Position numbers and translations under genes: made by a program. The notes below the pieces were generated by a model. It was not told the origin of the DNA and made no database searches. It saw only the letters and a list, made by a program, of their open reading frames with translations. From the NCBI RefSeq assembly GCF_902712855.1, contig NZ_LR743508.1, forward strand, positions 1,488,001 to 1,552,000: a stretch of DNA of 64,000 nt, written 5' to 3'. The DNA is from Variovorax paradoxus (GTDB taxonomy: Bacteria > Pseudomonadota > Gammaproteobacteria > Burkholderiales > Burkholderiaceae_C). How positions within the stretch are numbered: the first letter of the stretch is position 1; each line of letters starts with the position of its first letter. Below, piece by piece: positions 1 to 9,315 of the stretch.

Positions 1-1
1 G

Positions 2-808
2 GGCGTCGTCGGCGACGTGCGCGCCACCCTGGATGCGCTGTTGCCCTTGCTCGAGCACAACCCGCACGGCGATCACCTCGCGCGCGCACGGGCGCACCAC
101 GCACGCGGCGAACGTGCGCTGGACGAACTGGCCGCGATCACGCCAGACAGCCGCCGCATCCATCCGCAGCAGATCGTGAAGACGCTGAGTGACCTTGCGC
201 AAGAGGATGCCGTGTTCAGCTGCGACGTCGGCCTGCCGACCGTGTGGGCCGCGAGGCACCTCCGCATGAACGGAAAGCGGCGGCTGATGGGCTCCTTCGT
301 GCACGGCTCCATGGCCAACGCCATGGCCCAGGCCATCGGCGCACAGGCGACCTTCCGCCAGCGCCAGACGATCTCGCTCTGCGGCGACGGCGGCTTCAGC
401 ATGCTGATGGGCGACTTCCTCACCCTGGCCCAACGCGGGCTTCCGGTGAAGGTGGTGGTGTTCAACAACGGCGCACTCGGCTTCGTGGAGCTGGAGCAGA
501 AAGCCACCGGCATCCTCAGCACCGGAACCGACCTGCACAACCCCGACTTCGCCGCCATGGCCGAGGCGGTCGGCATCCGCGGGATCCGGCTCGAACGTCC
601 CGACCAGATCCGGGAGGGCATTGCCGAAGCGCTTGCGCACGACGGCCCCGTGCTGGTCGATGCGGTCGTCAGCCGCACCGAGCTCGCCATGCCGCCGGCG
701 ATCTCGAAGGAGATGGCGAAAGGCTTCTCGCTCTACATGCTGCAGGCGGTGATGAACGGCCGGACGGACGAAATCATCGAACTGGCCGCAAGCAACCTGT
801 GGCGCTGA
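2..808 (+). CDS. poxB: Pyruvate oxidase (ubiquinone, TPP-dependent), C-terminal part
   Basis: C-terminal half of a thiamine-pyrophosphate enzyme; the 5' end lies before the window and the frame is open from base 2. The sequence follows PoxB closely: CDVGLPTVWAARHLRMNGKRR, then GSFVHGSMANAM, then the TPP/Mg motif GDGGFSMLMGDFL, VVFNNGALGFVE, and a tail ending AKGFSLYMLQAV...DEIIELAASNLWR. PoxB is a peripheral membrane flavoenzyme that oxidatively decarboxylates pyruvate to acetate and CO2 and passes electrons to ubiquinone. The C-terminal tail corresponds to the segment that controls membrane activation in the E. coli enzyme. The amidase gene follows 52 bp downstream on the same strand. Identity rests on strong family resemblance of the visible part only. 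Confidence 0.93.
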   Translation, partial: GVVGDVRATLDALLPLLEHNPHGDHLARARAHHARGERALDELAAITPDSRRIHPQQIVKTLSDLAQEDAVFSCDVGLPTVWAARHLRMNGKRRLMGSFVHGSMANAMAQAIGAQATFRQRQTISLCGDGGFSMLMGDFLTLAQRGLPVKVVVFNNGALGFVELEQKATGILSTGTDLHNPDFAAMAEAVGIRGIRLERPDQIREGIAEALAHDGPVLVDAVVSRTELAMPPAISKEMAKGFSLYMLQAVMNGRTDEIIELAASNLWR

Positions 809-860
809 GCAAGCCCATCCCCCGATCGGCGATCCGACAAAAAAGCAAAGAGAGAACTGC

Positions 861-2258
861 ATGACTGAACTATGGAAGATGACGGCAAGCCAGCTTGCCG
901 GACTGGTGCGCGCACGCGAAGTGTCGGCACGCGAGGTTGCGCAAGATGCGCTGCAGCGCCTCGACGCCGTCAACCCGAAGATCAACGCGATCGTCGAATG
1001 CCGGCCCGACCATGTGCGCTGTCAGGCGGACCGCATCGACGCACTGCTGGCGCAAGGGCACGATCCAGGTCCGCTCGCCGGCGTGCCGGTCACGGTGAAG
1101 ATCAACGCGGACGAGGCGGGCTTCGCCACCACCAACGGCACTCGCCTGCAGCGTGACCTCGTCGCCGCGCGCAACAGTCCGGCCGTGGACAACCTGCTGC
1201 ATGCCGGCGCCTTGCTCGTGGGGCGCAGCAACTCGCCCACGTTCGCGCTGCGCTGGTTCACGAGCAATCTGGTCCATGGCAAGACGGTCAACCCCCGCGA
1301 CCCGCGGCTGACGCCCGGCGGCTCGTCGGGCGGCGGCGCTGCAGCCGTCGCGGCAGGCATCGGCCCGATCGCGCTGGGCAGCGACATCGGAGGCTCGCTG
1401 CGCTACCCGGCGTATGCCTGCGGCATCCAGGGATTGCGCCCCAGCTTCGGCCGGGTGCCGGCGTACAACGCGTCGTCGCCGGAGCGCGGCATCGGCCCGC
1501 AGCTGATGTCGAGCACGGGCCCGATGGCGCGCAGCGTCGAAGACCTGCGGCTCGCGCTGGCCGCGATGTCGATGACCGACATCCGCGATCCCTGGCACGT
1601 GTCCCTCGCATTGGCCGGCAAGCCAATGCCCAGGCGCGTCGCGCTCTGCGTGCGTCCCGATGGCATCGACGTCGCCGCGGAGGTCGAGTCGGCGCTCAGG
1701 GACGCGGCGCGCCGTCTGGAAGACGCCGGATGGACCGTCGTCGAAGTGGAGCAGACCCCTTCGCTGCAGGCGCTCGCCGACATCCAGCAGCAGTTGTGGC
1801 TCGGCGACGGCTTCGCCAACCTGTCGGACGCGGTCGAGCGCGACGGCGATCCGGGTGCGCGCGCCGTGGTGGACGGTGTGCGCGGTGCCGTCGAAAAGAT
1901 GCCGCCCGACATCGTGGCCAGTGCCTTGCTGCGACGCGCGACCGAGGCCCGGCGCTGGAGCCTGTTCTTCGAGTACTACGCGGTGATGCTGTTGCCGGTG
2001 TCGACCGAACTGCCGTTTCCCGACGACCTGGACCTGCAGGGCAGCGCGGGGTTCCAGCGCGTGTGGGATGCGCAGTTGCCCATGCGCGCCTTTCCGGCCA
2101 TCGGCCTGCCGGGGCTGGCGGTCACCACGGGTTCCGTCGGCACTACGCCGGTTGGCGTGCAACTGGTCGCCCCGCGGTTCCGCGAAGACCTCTGCCTCGA
2201 TGCCGGTGCTGACATCGAGGCGCGAGGCGCGCCGATCCCGGTGGTCGACCCGTCGTAG
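861..2258 (+). CDS. Amidase signature family amidohydrolase
   Basis: A 465-residue amidase-signature enzyme of normal length. The Ser-cisSer-Lys triad is visible: Lys80 in VPVTVKIN, Ser155 in TPGGSSGGG, and the nucleophile Ser179 in GSDIGGSL. The 75- and 24-residue spacings equal those of fatty acid amide hydrolase. Members hydrolyse carboxylic amides, and substrate cannot be read from sequence. No GatB/GatA partner is adjacent and the C-terminus (FREDLCLDAGADIEARG) is of the general amidase type, so this is probably catabolic rather than the tRNA amidotransferase subunit. No signal peptide, so cytoplasmic. It lies 52 bp after poxB and could be cotranscribed; AAAGAGAG upstream of the ATG is a plausible ribosome site. 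Confidence 0.9.
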   Translation: MTELWKMTASQLAGLVRAREVSAREVAQDALQRLDAVNPKINAIVECRPDHVRCQADRIDALLAQGHDPGPLAGVPVTVKINADEAGFATTNGTRLQRDLVAARNSPAVDNLLHAGALLVGRSNSPTFALRWFTSNLVHGKTVNPRDPRLTPGGSSGGGAAAVAAGIGPIALGSDIGGSLRYPAYACGIQGLRPSFGRVPAYNASSPERGIGPQLMSSTGPMARSVEDLRLALAAMSMTDIRDPWHVSLALAGKPMPRRVALCVRPDGIDVAAEVESALRDAARRLEDAGWTVVEVEQTPSLQALADIQQQLWLGDGFANLSDAVERDGDPGARAVVDGVRGAVEKMPPDIVASALLRRATEARRWSLFFEYYAVMLLPVSTELPFPDDLDLQGSAGFQRVWDAQLPMRAFPAIGLPGLAVTTGSVGTTPVGVQLVAPRFREDLCLDAGADIEARGAPIPVVDPS

Positions 2259-2359
2259 TCCGGCAGCGGGCCGCACCCGGACCGGCGGGGGCGTCCGCTC
2301 GGCACCGGGGAGAATGCGGCCGGAAACATCCTTGTGTCTGCGCGCCCGAAACCCCATCC

Positions 2360-2782
2360 ATGAACAGCTACCTTGCCCTTCGAGACCGGAAGTTCGACGT
2401 CACCTCGGCGGTGGTGCGGAAGTCCGATGGACTCTGGCGCGTGGAGATCGAGACCGCGCCGAAGGAGTTCGACGGTGAGACGTGGTCACCTGCGCTCGCC
2501 CACCAGGGGCTGCGCATGCCGGCGCATGCACCGGCCGGACTGGCGGGCGCGACCACCTCGTGGAGAAGCAGCTCGGACGCCGCGTATCCGCATCCGGAAC
2601 TGGCCCTGATGTACGTGTTCGGCCACCACGCTGTGTACGACGCGACACTGACGTTCGGACGCTTCAGCGAGGGACACATCGAACTGGTCTGGATTGGCCT
2701 CTGCGACGTGTTCTGGGCCGACGACTTCATGGAGGCGGTCCCGTTCGAATGCCGCTGCGTCGCGTCGGTGATGCACGGTTGA
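2360..2782 (+). CDS. Hypothetical protein (140 aa)
   Basis: A 140-residue soluble protein I do not recognise. No signal peptide, membrane segment or catalytic motif is visible. The composition is balanced and slightly acidic, with a run of aromatic and histidine residues in the middle (HHAVYDATLTF) and a Trp/Asp/Phe-rich segment near the end (CDVFWADDFMEAVPFECRC). The overall pattern suggests an alternating beta-strand fold. It begins about 100 bp after the amidase stop, so it may share its transcript. It is the only frame here with a protein-like composition; the antisense ORFs covering it are arginine/proline-rich shadows. Confidence 0.6.
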   Translation: MNSYLALRDRKFDVTSAVVRKSDGLWRVEIETAPKEFDGETWSPALAHQGLRMPAHAPAGLAGATTSWRSSSDAAYPHPELALMYVFGHHAVYDATLTFGRFSEGHIELVWIGLCDVFWADDFMEAVPFECRCVASVMHG

Positions 2783-3060
2783 CGGCGCGGCCCGGCCCGG
2801 GGGCGTGGCTGCAGATGAGCGCGATCGACGACAGGCCCCGCAAGGCCTGTGCGCGCGATGCGGATTCGATGCTCGCTCGCGCGCGGGCAGCAGCGCGTGG
2901 CTCGAGAACCGCTCCACCGCCACGACCGGACATCGACGTGGTCGCCAATGACGGGGCGTGAACTCCGCCCCCGCAGGAGCTGTCCTGCGTGGCTTCGGGT
3001 TCGGTGGCGCCGCAGCGGCGCAGGCCTCCCTTCGAGCGAGAAGGGCGAGGGCCAGCGGTT

Positions 3061-5265
3061 TTAGAAGTCGATGGACGCCGACAGCATCAGCGTGCGGGGC
3101 GCACCCACGGTCGCATAGCCGGTCGTCGTCACCCAGTACGACTTGTTGGTCGCGTTTTCCAGGTTGGCACGCAGCACCACCGGCTTGCCGCCCATCTTGA
3201 CCACGTAGCGGGCACCCAGGTCCACGCGCGTCCAGCTCGGCATGCGCAGCAGGTTGGCCGCGTCGTAGTACAGCGACGAGGTGTTGATGACGCGGCCGTT
3301 CAGGCTCAGCCCCGGCACCCACGGCAGGTCCCAGTCGAGGCCGATGTTGAAGGTGCGGTCCGGCACGCCGTTCGCGTCGTTGCCCTGGTTCACGCCGCCC
3401 GGTGTGCGGGTGAGCTTCGCGTCGTTGAACGATGCGCTGGCCATGGCGCGCAGGCCGCGCTGGATTTCGCCGTACGCGGTGAACTCGATGCCGCGGTTGC
3501 GCTGCTCGCCGCCGAAGCTGTAGACCAGGGTCGTCGGATCGGTCTGCGCGTTGGGCTTGCGGATGTCGTACAGGGCGACCTGGGTCATGAGGGTGCCCCA
3601 GTCCACCTTGACGCCCACTTCGTATTGCTTCGACTTCTGCGGTGCGAACACTTCGCCGCGGTTGGCCGTGGTCGGGCCCGCAACGCCGCCGGCCGTCAGG
3701 CCCGCGGTGTAGTTGCCGTAGATGGAAATGTTCTGCTGCGGCTTCAACACCACGCCGACCAGCGGCGTCACCGAGCTGGCGTCGTAGGCCGTCGAGCCGT
3801 TGACGCTCTTCTGGTTGATGGTCTGGTCGCGCAGGCCGACGGTCGCGAGGAGGCGGTCGCCGAAGAAGCTCATCGTGTCGGCGATGGCGACGCTGGACTG
3901 CACCAGTTCGGCCGACTTGCTCGGCTGGCCGCGCGGGAAGTTGATGGCCGGCAGCGGCGACGGGTTGTAGATGTTGGAGGCGGCTGCGGCGGTGGTCAGC
4001 TGGTAGAAGTAGCCGGTTTCGCGCTCCATGCGGTTGCCCGCCACCACCACGGTGTGGCCGATGCTGCCGGTCTTGAATTTCGTGCGGATGCCGATCTCGC
4101 CGGACGAAGTCTGGTTGTATTCGTCGTAGTAGCCGTTGCGCACGGTGAAGTTGCCCAGCGTGTTGATGCGCTGCACGGCGGTCGGGAAGCCCTGGTTGCT
4201 GGTCACGTCGCTGTAGCCCACGCTGCCGTAGACCATCGTGCTGTCGCTGATGTCGTACTCGAGCCGCGAGATCACGGTCTTGGCCTTGTCCGTCAGCTGT
4301 GCGCCCGGATAGAAGGTCGAGCGGCTGTCGGGCGGGGTCGGCACCTGCGTGATGCCCGCGAGGAATGCGCTCTGGGGGCGGAATTCGTTGGTCCGGCCGC
4401 TGGTGTAGAGGCCGTCCATCGACCAGCGCAGGCGGTCGCCCGCGTAGTCGAGCCCGATCGAGCCGAGCCCCAGGCGCTGGCGGCCGCCGTCGATGTTGCC
4501 TTCGCCGTTGCGCCACACGCCGTTGACGCGCACGCCCCATTGGTTGTCCTGCCCGAAGCGGCGGCCCACGTCCAGGTGGGTGCCGAACTGGCGGTCGCCC
4601 ATGTAGGTGCCGGTCAGGCGCGTGAGCGGCACGTCGGCCGCGCGCTTGGTCACCACGTTGATGCTGCCGCCGACGCTGCCGTTGGGGCCCACGCCGTTCG
4701 TGAGCGAACCGGGGCCCTTGAGCACTTCGACGCGCTCGAGCATTTCCACCGGCATGCGGGTCGAGGGTGCCAGGCCGTAGAGGCCGTTCATGCTCACGTC
4801 GCGCGAGCCGACCGAGAAGCCGCGGATCTGGAAGTCGTCGCCGTAGCCGCCGCGTGCCTGGAGCGTGCGCACCGACGCGTCGTTCATCACCACGTCGGAG
4901 ATCGTGATGCCCTGCTGGTTCTCGATCAGCTCGGAGGTGTAGTTGGTCGTGCTGAAGGGCACGTTCATCAGGTCGGTGATGCCCAGGATGCCGAGGCTGC
5001 CGCCGCGCGCGAGCTGGCCGCCCGAGTAGGTCTTCTGCAGGCCGCCGATGGATTGCGCCTGATCGGTCACGACGACCTCCTGCAGGCTGGTGCCCGTGCT
5101 GCTGGTGGTGGTCGCGTTGTCAGCGGTGCCGGTCGCGGTCTGTGCCATGGCGCCGACGGCCAGCAATGCGAGCGAACCGCCGAGGCACTGACGTGCCAGT
5201 TGCGCCAAGGGCTTCAGTGCAAAGAAGGAATTTGTGCGCGGAGCGCGGCCGAGCGAAGAAGGCAT
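3061..5265 (-). CDS. TonB-dependent siderophore receptor
   Basis: Outer-membrane receptor, 734 residues from the chosen ATG at 5265. The frame is open to 5460, but the residue run beginning MPSSLGRAPRTNSFF leads into a signal peptide (QCLGGSLALLAVGAMA, then Q), and the Fur box lies upstream of it, so longer starts are unlikely. No good Shine-Dalgarno is visible. After the signal come a TonB-box-like EVVVTD, a plug with FQIRGFSVGSRDVSMNGLYG and MLERVEVLKGPGSLTNG, and a barrel ending in Phe (LMLSASIDF). There is no STN signalling domain, so it imports ferric siderophore without driving its own sigma factor. No siderophore biosynthesis gene is nearby. Confidence 0.92.
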   Translation of the reverse strand: MPSSLGRAPRTNSFFALKPLAQLARQCLGGSLALLAVGAMAQTATGTADNATTTSSTGTSLQEVVVTDQAQSIGGLQKTYSGGQLARGGSLGILGITDLMNVPFSTTNYTSELIENQQGITISDVVMNDASVRTLQARGGYGDDFQIRGFSVGSRDVSMNGLYGLAPSTRMPVEMLERVEVLKGPGSLTNGVGPNGSVGGSINVVTKRAADVPLTRLTGTYMGDRQFGTHLDVGRRFGQDNQWGVRVNGVWRNGEGNIDGGRQRLGLGSIGLDYAGDRLRWSMDGLYTSGRTNEFRPQSAFLAGITQVPTPPDSRSTFYPGAQLTDKAKTVISRLEYDISDSTMVYGSVGYSDVTSNQGFPTAVQRINTLGNFTVRNGYYDEYNQTSSGEIGIRTKFKTGSIGHTVVVAGNRMERETGYFYQLTTAAAASNIYNPSPLPAINFPRGQPSKSAELVQSSVAIADTMSFFGDRLLATVGLRDQTINQKSVNGSTAYDASSVTPLVGVVLKPQQNISIYGNYTAGLTAGGVAGPTTANRGEVFAPQKSKQYEVGVKVDWGTLMTQVALYDIRKPNAQTDPTTLVYSFGGEQRNRGIEFTAYGEIQRGLRAMASASFNDAKLTRTPGGVNQGNDANGVPDRTFNIGLDWDLPWVPGLSLNGRVINTSSLYYDAANLLRMPSWTRVDLGARYVVKMGGKPVVLRANLENATNKSYWVTTTGYATVGAPRTLMLSASIDF

Positions 5266-5752
5266 CAGTAGAGCTAAAGGGGACAGTGAAAACCGCCTGT
5301 GCGGCAAGAGAAGGAAGCGCGTCTCGCATCGCGAAGGACGGCTTCTTGCGGACATTGCCAATTGCCGTTCAGAGCAAATAACAATCATTCTCAATTGTAA
5401 GTTTTGAATGCTGCAGGACGGGAAATCCCAGACGAGATGCAGGCCGAATGTTGTGCACATGTAACAGCTGCACCGTCAGTCGCGCCGCGTTCTCGCCCGC
5501 ATCGCTGATGCATGCACCCGGGCCGCGACGCTGGAGTTCGTGCAACCGCTTCCGGCTGTTCGCGGCAACGAGCGCTCCGGTGCGCAGGCACGCCGTGACC
5601 GGACAGGGCCGCCACGGCCCGCCCGCCGCTGCGGCAGAATCCGGCGACGACCGGTCATCCCTTGCGGCAGCGCCGTGCAGGGGCAGTCGGTCTTCAGCAG
5701 CACCGGCGCGACATGCGTCGCCGCCGCCGCAGACAACCCACCATTGGCTTCG
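5266..5752. other. Divergent intergenic region, receptor / histidine kinase
   Basis: 487 bp without a convincing gene. It carries the Fur box and the long untranslated leader of the receptor on the minus strand. The rest is GC-rich, and overlapping ORFs in it are arginine/proline-rich shadows. The promoter of the kinase must lie in its right half, but no clear -35/-10 pair can be picked by eye. Confidence 0.5.
5379..5393 (-). promoter_or_regulatory. Fur box upstream of the siderophore receptor
   Basis: The minus-strand sequence TGAGAATGATTGTTA matches the Fur inverted repeat TGATAATNATTATCA at 11 of the 14 defined positions. It lies 113 bp upstream of the receptor start in an AT-rich patch of otherwise GC-rich DNA, as expected for an iron-repressed promoter. 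The match is seen directly; Fur control is inferred. Confidence 0.75.
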
Positions 5753-7762
5753 ATGTCAGAAGAACTGCAGCCCGGAATGTCGGCACCGATGGCAAGCGCC
5801 GGGAGCTTGCGGCGGCTGACGTTCCGCGTCGGCCGCTGGCCGCTCGCGCTGGCAGTGGCGCTGATCCTGGCGGTATGGGTGGCGGCGTTGATGGAGCCGC
5901 CCACGCTGCCCAGCGGCGCGATCCTGATGCTGGACGAGGCGAGCGCCGTCCTGCGGCCCGACGGCCGCGCGCCGCACGAAGGGCCCGTGCGCCTCTCCAG
6001 GCGATGGGACGCGCAGTACCCCGGCCTCGGCGGCAGCGCCACCTACCGCATCGAATTGCCGGCGCACACCGGCCCGGAGCCGATGGCGCTCCTGTTCTCG
6101 CGCGTCGGCAGCCAGGTCGAGGTGCGCGTGAACGACGGCCTCGTGCAGCGCTGGGGCCAGCTCGGCGACCCGCTCTTCGATGCCTCGAAGCATCCGGTGA
6201 TGGCCGTGGTGCCCGCCGCGCTGCTGCACGCCGACCGGCCGAACGAACTGCGTGTCGACGTAACCATCCAGCCCCAGCGCCTGGGCGGGCTGTCGACCCT
6301 GCACTACGGGCCGCGCGCGCTGATCGAGCCCGTCTACGACACCAGCCGGCGCTGGCGCGAACTCGCATGGCTGGTGTTCGCAGTCGGCTTGTCGGGCATG
6401 GGCATCCTGACGGGCGCGCTGTGGCTGCGTCAGCGGCAGCCGATGTACGGATGGTTCAGCCTGGGCGCGCTGATCGGCACCTTGCGCATCGTCGATCGCG
6501 CCTGGGCCGACATTCCGGTGCCATGGCCGATGCTGGGCGCCCTGGCTGCGACGTGCTACCTGTCGCACATGGTGCTGATGTGCCGCTTTTCCGTGCTCGC
6601 GACCGGCACCGCGCCGCACAGGCTCGAGCGTGCGATGGACGCGGCGATCTTCCTCGGCGCGGCGCTCACGGCTTCCTCGTTCGCGCTGCACAGGCCGGTG
6701 CTGTTCACGCTGGGCCTTTGCACGGTGGTGCCCGTTTCGTTGGCGTCGCTCTGGCTGTGCGTGCGGCGGGCGTGGTCGGGTCCGGACGCGGGGGTGGGAG
6801 CGTGGCTGCTGACCCTGGCGCTCGCCGGCTCCATCGCAGCGGGGCTGCACGACCTGCTGGCGGTGCGCATCTCGAGCGCCAGCGGGCTGCGCCACACCTA
6901 TCTGCAGCATGCGATGTTCGCCTTCGTTCCCATCATGGGCTGGCTCATCGCGGAGCGCTACAGCCGCACGGCGGCCAGCTTCCACGCGCTCAACGCCCAC
7001 CTCGCGCAACGGGTCGAGGAGCGCGAGCGGCAGCTGACCGAGGCTTTCGAGGTGATGCGCGCACAGCAGCAGGACCAGGCCGTGTCCAACGAGCGGCAGC
7101 GGATCATGCGCGAGATCCACGACGGCGTCGGCTCTCAGCTCGTGGCCCTGCTCAACATGGTGGGGCGGCCCGGCACGCCTTCGCAGGCGCTGCGCGAGCA
7201 TGTGCAGCTGGCTCTCGACGAAATACGCATGGCCATCGATTCGATGCAGACGGCCAACGACGACCTGATGACCGTGCTGGCAACGCTGCGCTACCGGCTG
7301 CAGTCGCGGCTGGAGGCGGCGGGCATCGAGGTGAAATGGGACGTGGTGGACCTCTCCGAAGTCAGCGAGCTGTCGCCCAACGTGGTCATGCACATCCAGC
7401 GGATCCTGCTCGAAGCCTTCACCAACGTGCTCAAGCATGCGCAGGCGACGCAGATCACGGTGCAGGCGAGGCTGCACAGCGAAGCCCACGTGTCGCCGCA
7501 CGCACCGCGCGCGAGCAGCGCGACGGTTGCGACCATCTCGATCGCGGACGACGGCATCGGCCTCGGCGCCCGCCGGCACCGCGAGCCCGCGGATGCAGCA
7601 CAGGCCCACGGCGGGCAGGGCCTGGACAACATGCGCTTCAGGGCCAACCTGATCGGCGCGACGCTGCAGATCGACGAGCCCGCGCAGGGAGGCACGCGCG
7701 TCACGCTCGCATTGCACCTTCCGCGCACTCCTGTCGAAGATCCCGCGCTTCGGGCGCTCTGA
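5753..7762 (+). CDS. Membrane sensor histidine kinase, 7TM-DISM-like, orphan
   Basis: 669 residues from the ATG at 5753; the frame is open from 5540 but the extra N-terminus is low-quality Arg/Pro sequence. Order: one N-terminal membrane helix (LALAVALILAVWVAALM), a periplasmic beta-sandwich-like region to about residue 200, then about seven hydrophobic helices (residues ~205-410), a short coiled coil (ALNAHLAQRVEERERQLTEA), the NarL-type phosphoacceptor box IMREIHDGVGSQL with His456, and an ATPase domain with ISIADDGIGLG and GGQGLDNMRFRA. This matches 7TMR-DISM receptor kinases that autophosphorylate on His. No response regulator gene is adjacent; the next gene is a small membrane protein, so the partner is elsewhere. 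Ligand unknown. Confidence 0.85.
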   Translation: MSEELQPGMSAPMASAGSLRRLTFRVGRWPLALAVALILAVWVAALMEPPTLPSGAILMLDEASAVLRPDGRAPHEGPVRLSRRWDAQYPGLGGSATYRIELPAHTGPEPMALLFSRVGSQVEVRVNDGLVQRWGQLGDPLFDASKHPVMAVVPAALLHADRPNELRVDVTIQPQRLGGLSTLHYGPRALIEPVYDTSRRWRELAWLVFAVGLSGMGILTGALWLRQRQPMYGWFSLGALIGTLRIVDRAWADIPVPWPMLGALAATCYLSHMVLMCRFSVLATGTAPHRLERAMDAAIFLGAALTASSFALHRPVLFTLGLCTVVPVSLASLWLCVRRAWSGPDAGVGAWLLTLALAGSIAAGLHDLLAVRISSASGLRHTYLQHAMFAFVPIMGWLIAERYSRTAASFHALNAHLAQRVEERERQLTEAFEVMRAQQQDQAVSNERQRIMREIHDGVGSQLVALLNMVGRPGTPSQALREHVQLALDEIRMAIDSMQTANDDLMTVLATLRYRLQSRLEAAGIEVKWDVVDLSEVSELSPNVVMHIQRILLEAFTNVLKHAQATQITVQARLHSEAHVSPHAPRASSATVATISIADDGIGLGARRHREPADAAQAHGGQGLDNMRFRANLIGATLQIDEPAQGGTRVTLALHLPRTPVEDPALRAL

Positions 7763-7881
7763 ATGCGCGACGGCACGTTCGTGCCTCTATGATCCCGGCG
7801 GTCGTGCGCGGCGGGCCGAAGCCCAGTCCTACGCCGCTATTTAAGGCAGCGTCCTTGCCTGAATCATTGGGAGTCTGATCG

Positions 7882-8175
7882 ATGTGGAGCATCCTGGCCG
7901 ATCTTTTCGTCGGCGTGTTCGATTTCATTCTCGATGTCCTGCTGCTGCGCCGCGTGCGCAGCAAGCGCGGGCGCCGCGAACGCAGCATGAGCGAAGACGC
8001 GTTCCAGGTCGCACGCTTGGACTTCGTCACGATGATCGTCATCGGGCTGGCCTGTGCCGGACTGATGCTGCTTCTGTCGCTCGGCTTCGGCCTGCCCGCG
8101 GGCCTGAGCATCGGGATCGGCATCGCCGTCGGCGTCGGCTGGGGCACGTGGCGCTACCTGCAGCTGCTTCGCTAG
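7882..8175 (+). CDS. Small membrane protein (97 aa), unknown
   Basis: Small inner-membrane protein. A hydrophobic N-terminal stretch (ILADLFVGVFDFILDVLLL) is followed by a basic cytoplasmic loop (RRVRSKRGRRERS) and a hydrophobic hairpin (FVTMIVIGLACAGLMLLL, then LPAGLSIGIGIAVGVGWG). A GGGAG ribosome site sits 8 nt before the ATG. It lies 119 bp after the kinase on the same strand, so cotranscription is possible. I recognise no family; a membrane accessory or structural role is speculation. Confidence 0.6.
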   Translation: MWSILADLFVGVFDFILDVLLLRRVRSKRGRRERSMSEDAFQVARLDFVTMIVIGLACAGLMLLLSLGFGLPAGLSIGIGIAVGVGWGTWRYLQLLR

Positions 8176-8288
8176 GCAACGCGAAGCTGCCGTTGGCCCC
8201 GGTCCACGAGGTCGCCATGCCGGCGCAGCAGACATGAGCGTCGACGGTCCCCTTGAGCTCGACGTGCAACGCCGATCAGGCAGCGAGG

Positions 8289-9008
8289 TCAGGTGTTCTG
8301 CAGCACCGGCGCCGGCAGGAACAGCGGCTGCGAGGCAGCCTCCAGCCGTTGCGCCACGGCATGCAGCAGTGCGTCGGCAAAACCGCCCACGGCCCTTGCG
8401 TCCTTGCGCGCGCTGGTCGTCACGCGGGGCTTCGCGCTCCATGCGACCGAAGCGCCGCTGGCCACCAGCGCATCGACCAGCGCCACGTCTTCGCTGCAGG
8501 CGAGGTGCCTGAAGCCGCCGACGCGCCGGTAGGCCTCGGTCGACACGCCGAGGTTGGCGCCGTGCACATGCGAGTGCCCATGGTCGTCGTTGTACGTCTG
8601 CATGAAATGCGATGCCAGCAGCGCCGCGTGGCGGCCATGCGGTGTCCAGTCGGCAACGCCGACCGTGCCGCACACGGCGTCGGCCTGCAGTGACAGCTGG
8701 TCGGCCAACCATGAGGGCGACACCACCGTGTCGGCGTCGGTGAAGGCCAGCCAGCGCGCGCCGCGCAGAATGAGCAATTGCGCGCCCACGGCGCGCGCCA
8801 TGCCGACATTGCACGCCCGGATGCTCAACGTGGTCGCGCCGCTCGCGTTGGCGATCACGCCCGTGGCGTCGGTGCACGAGTCCAGCACCACCACGATCTC
8901 CACGGGCTCGCCCGCCAGCGCGGGGTGGCTTGCAGCCTCTTTCAGCGACCGCAGGCAGTCGCGAACGAGCGCTTCTTCGTTGTGGGCGGGTACGACGATG
9001 CCGATCAT
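8289..9008 (-). CDS. Family 2 glycosyltransferase
   Basis: 239-residue GT-A fold glycosyltransferase. The chosen start gives the classic N-terminus MIGIVVPAHNEE with a GGAAAAGG ribosome site; an in-frame extension to 9077 is Arg/Gln-rich and unlikely. The nucleotide-sugar motif is ITIV-like (EIVVVLDSCTDAT), and the metal-binding DxD is in AFTDADTVVSPSW. The acceptor-side motif HGANLGVSTEAYRRVGGF is followed by CSEDVALVDAL, the usual ED of GT2. There is no membrane segment, so it acts on the cytoplasmic face. The gene stands alone, divergent from katE; sugar and acceptor cannot be deduced. Confidence 0.85.
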   Translation of the reverse strand: MIGIVVPAHNEEALVRDCLRSLKEAASHPALAGEPVEIVVVLDSCTDATGVIANASGATTLSIRACNVGMARAVGAQLLILRGARWLAFTDADTVVSPSWLADQLSLQADAVCGTVGVADWTPHGRHAALLASHFMQTYNDDHGHSHVHGANLGVSTEAYRRVGGFRHLACSEDVALVDALVASGASVAWSAKPRVTTSARKDARAVGGFADALLHAVAQRLEAASQPLFLPAPVLQNT

Positions 9009-9315
9009 CTGACAGGGCCTTTTCCTTCGACGCATCTGCTGCGGGTTGCAGCGGTGAGGTTGTTGCGCCTGGTTCATCCGTAGCGTTGGGCCGGGGCGCA
9101 GCGGCAGTCGTCAGCGTACGCGCGGTGCGCTTGTAGGTGCGCACACGGTTCGCGCGGGGGGCCGGCGGGCGGCAGGCGATGCGCACCGACGCGCGCCGGG
9201 CAAGTCAGGCGCGCACGATTTCGCGAGTCATCGGCACCCACGCGGCTGTCTCCTACACCGCGGCAGCAATGCCGCACACAGCATCGCCGCCTTTCCACCA
9301 GCCCACGAGCAAACC
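9009..9315. other. Divergent promoter region, glycosyltransferase / katE
   Basis: 307 bp between two divergently read genes. GC-rich, with no protein-like ORF. It should contain both promoters; I cannot pick out an OxyR, RpoS or other site with confidence. Confidence 0.4.

Noticed and set aside
2486..4540. 684-aa open frame antisense to the small hypothetical and in another frame of the receptor
   Set aside because: Arg/Gln/Pro-rich composition, spans unrelated regions, and competes with well-supported genes; a GC-driven shadow.
2989..5271. 760-aa plus-strand ORF opposite the siderophore receptor
   Set aside because: Composition dominated by His/Arg/Ala/Val typical of antisense frames; the receptor on the minus strand has complete plug and barrel motifs.
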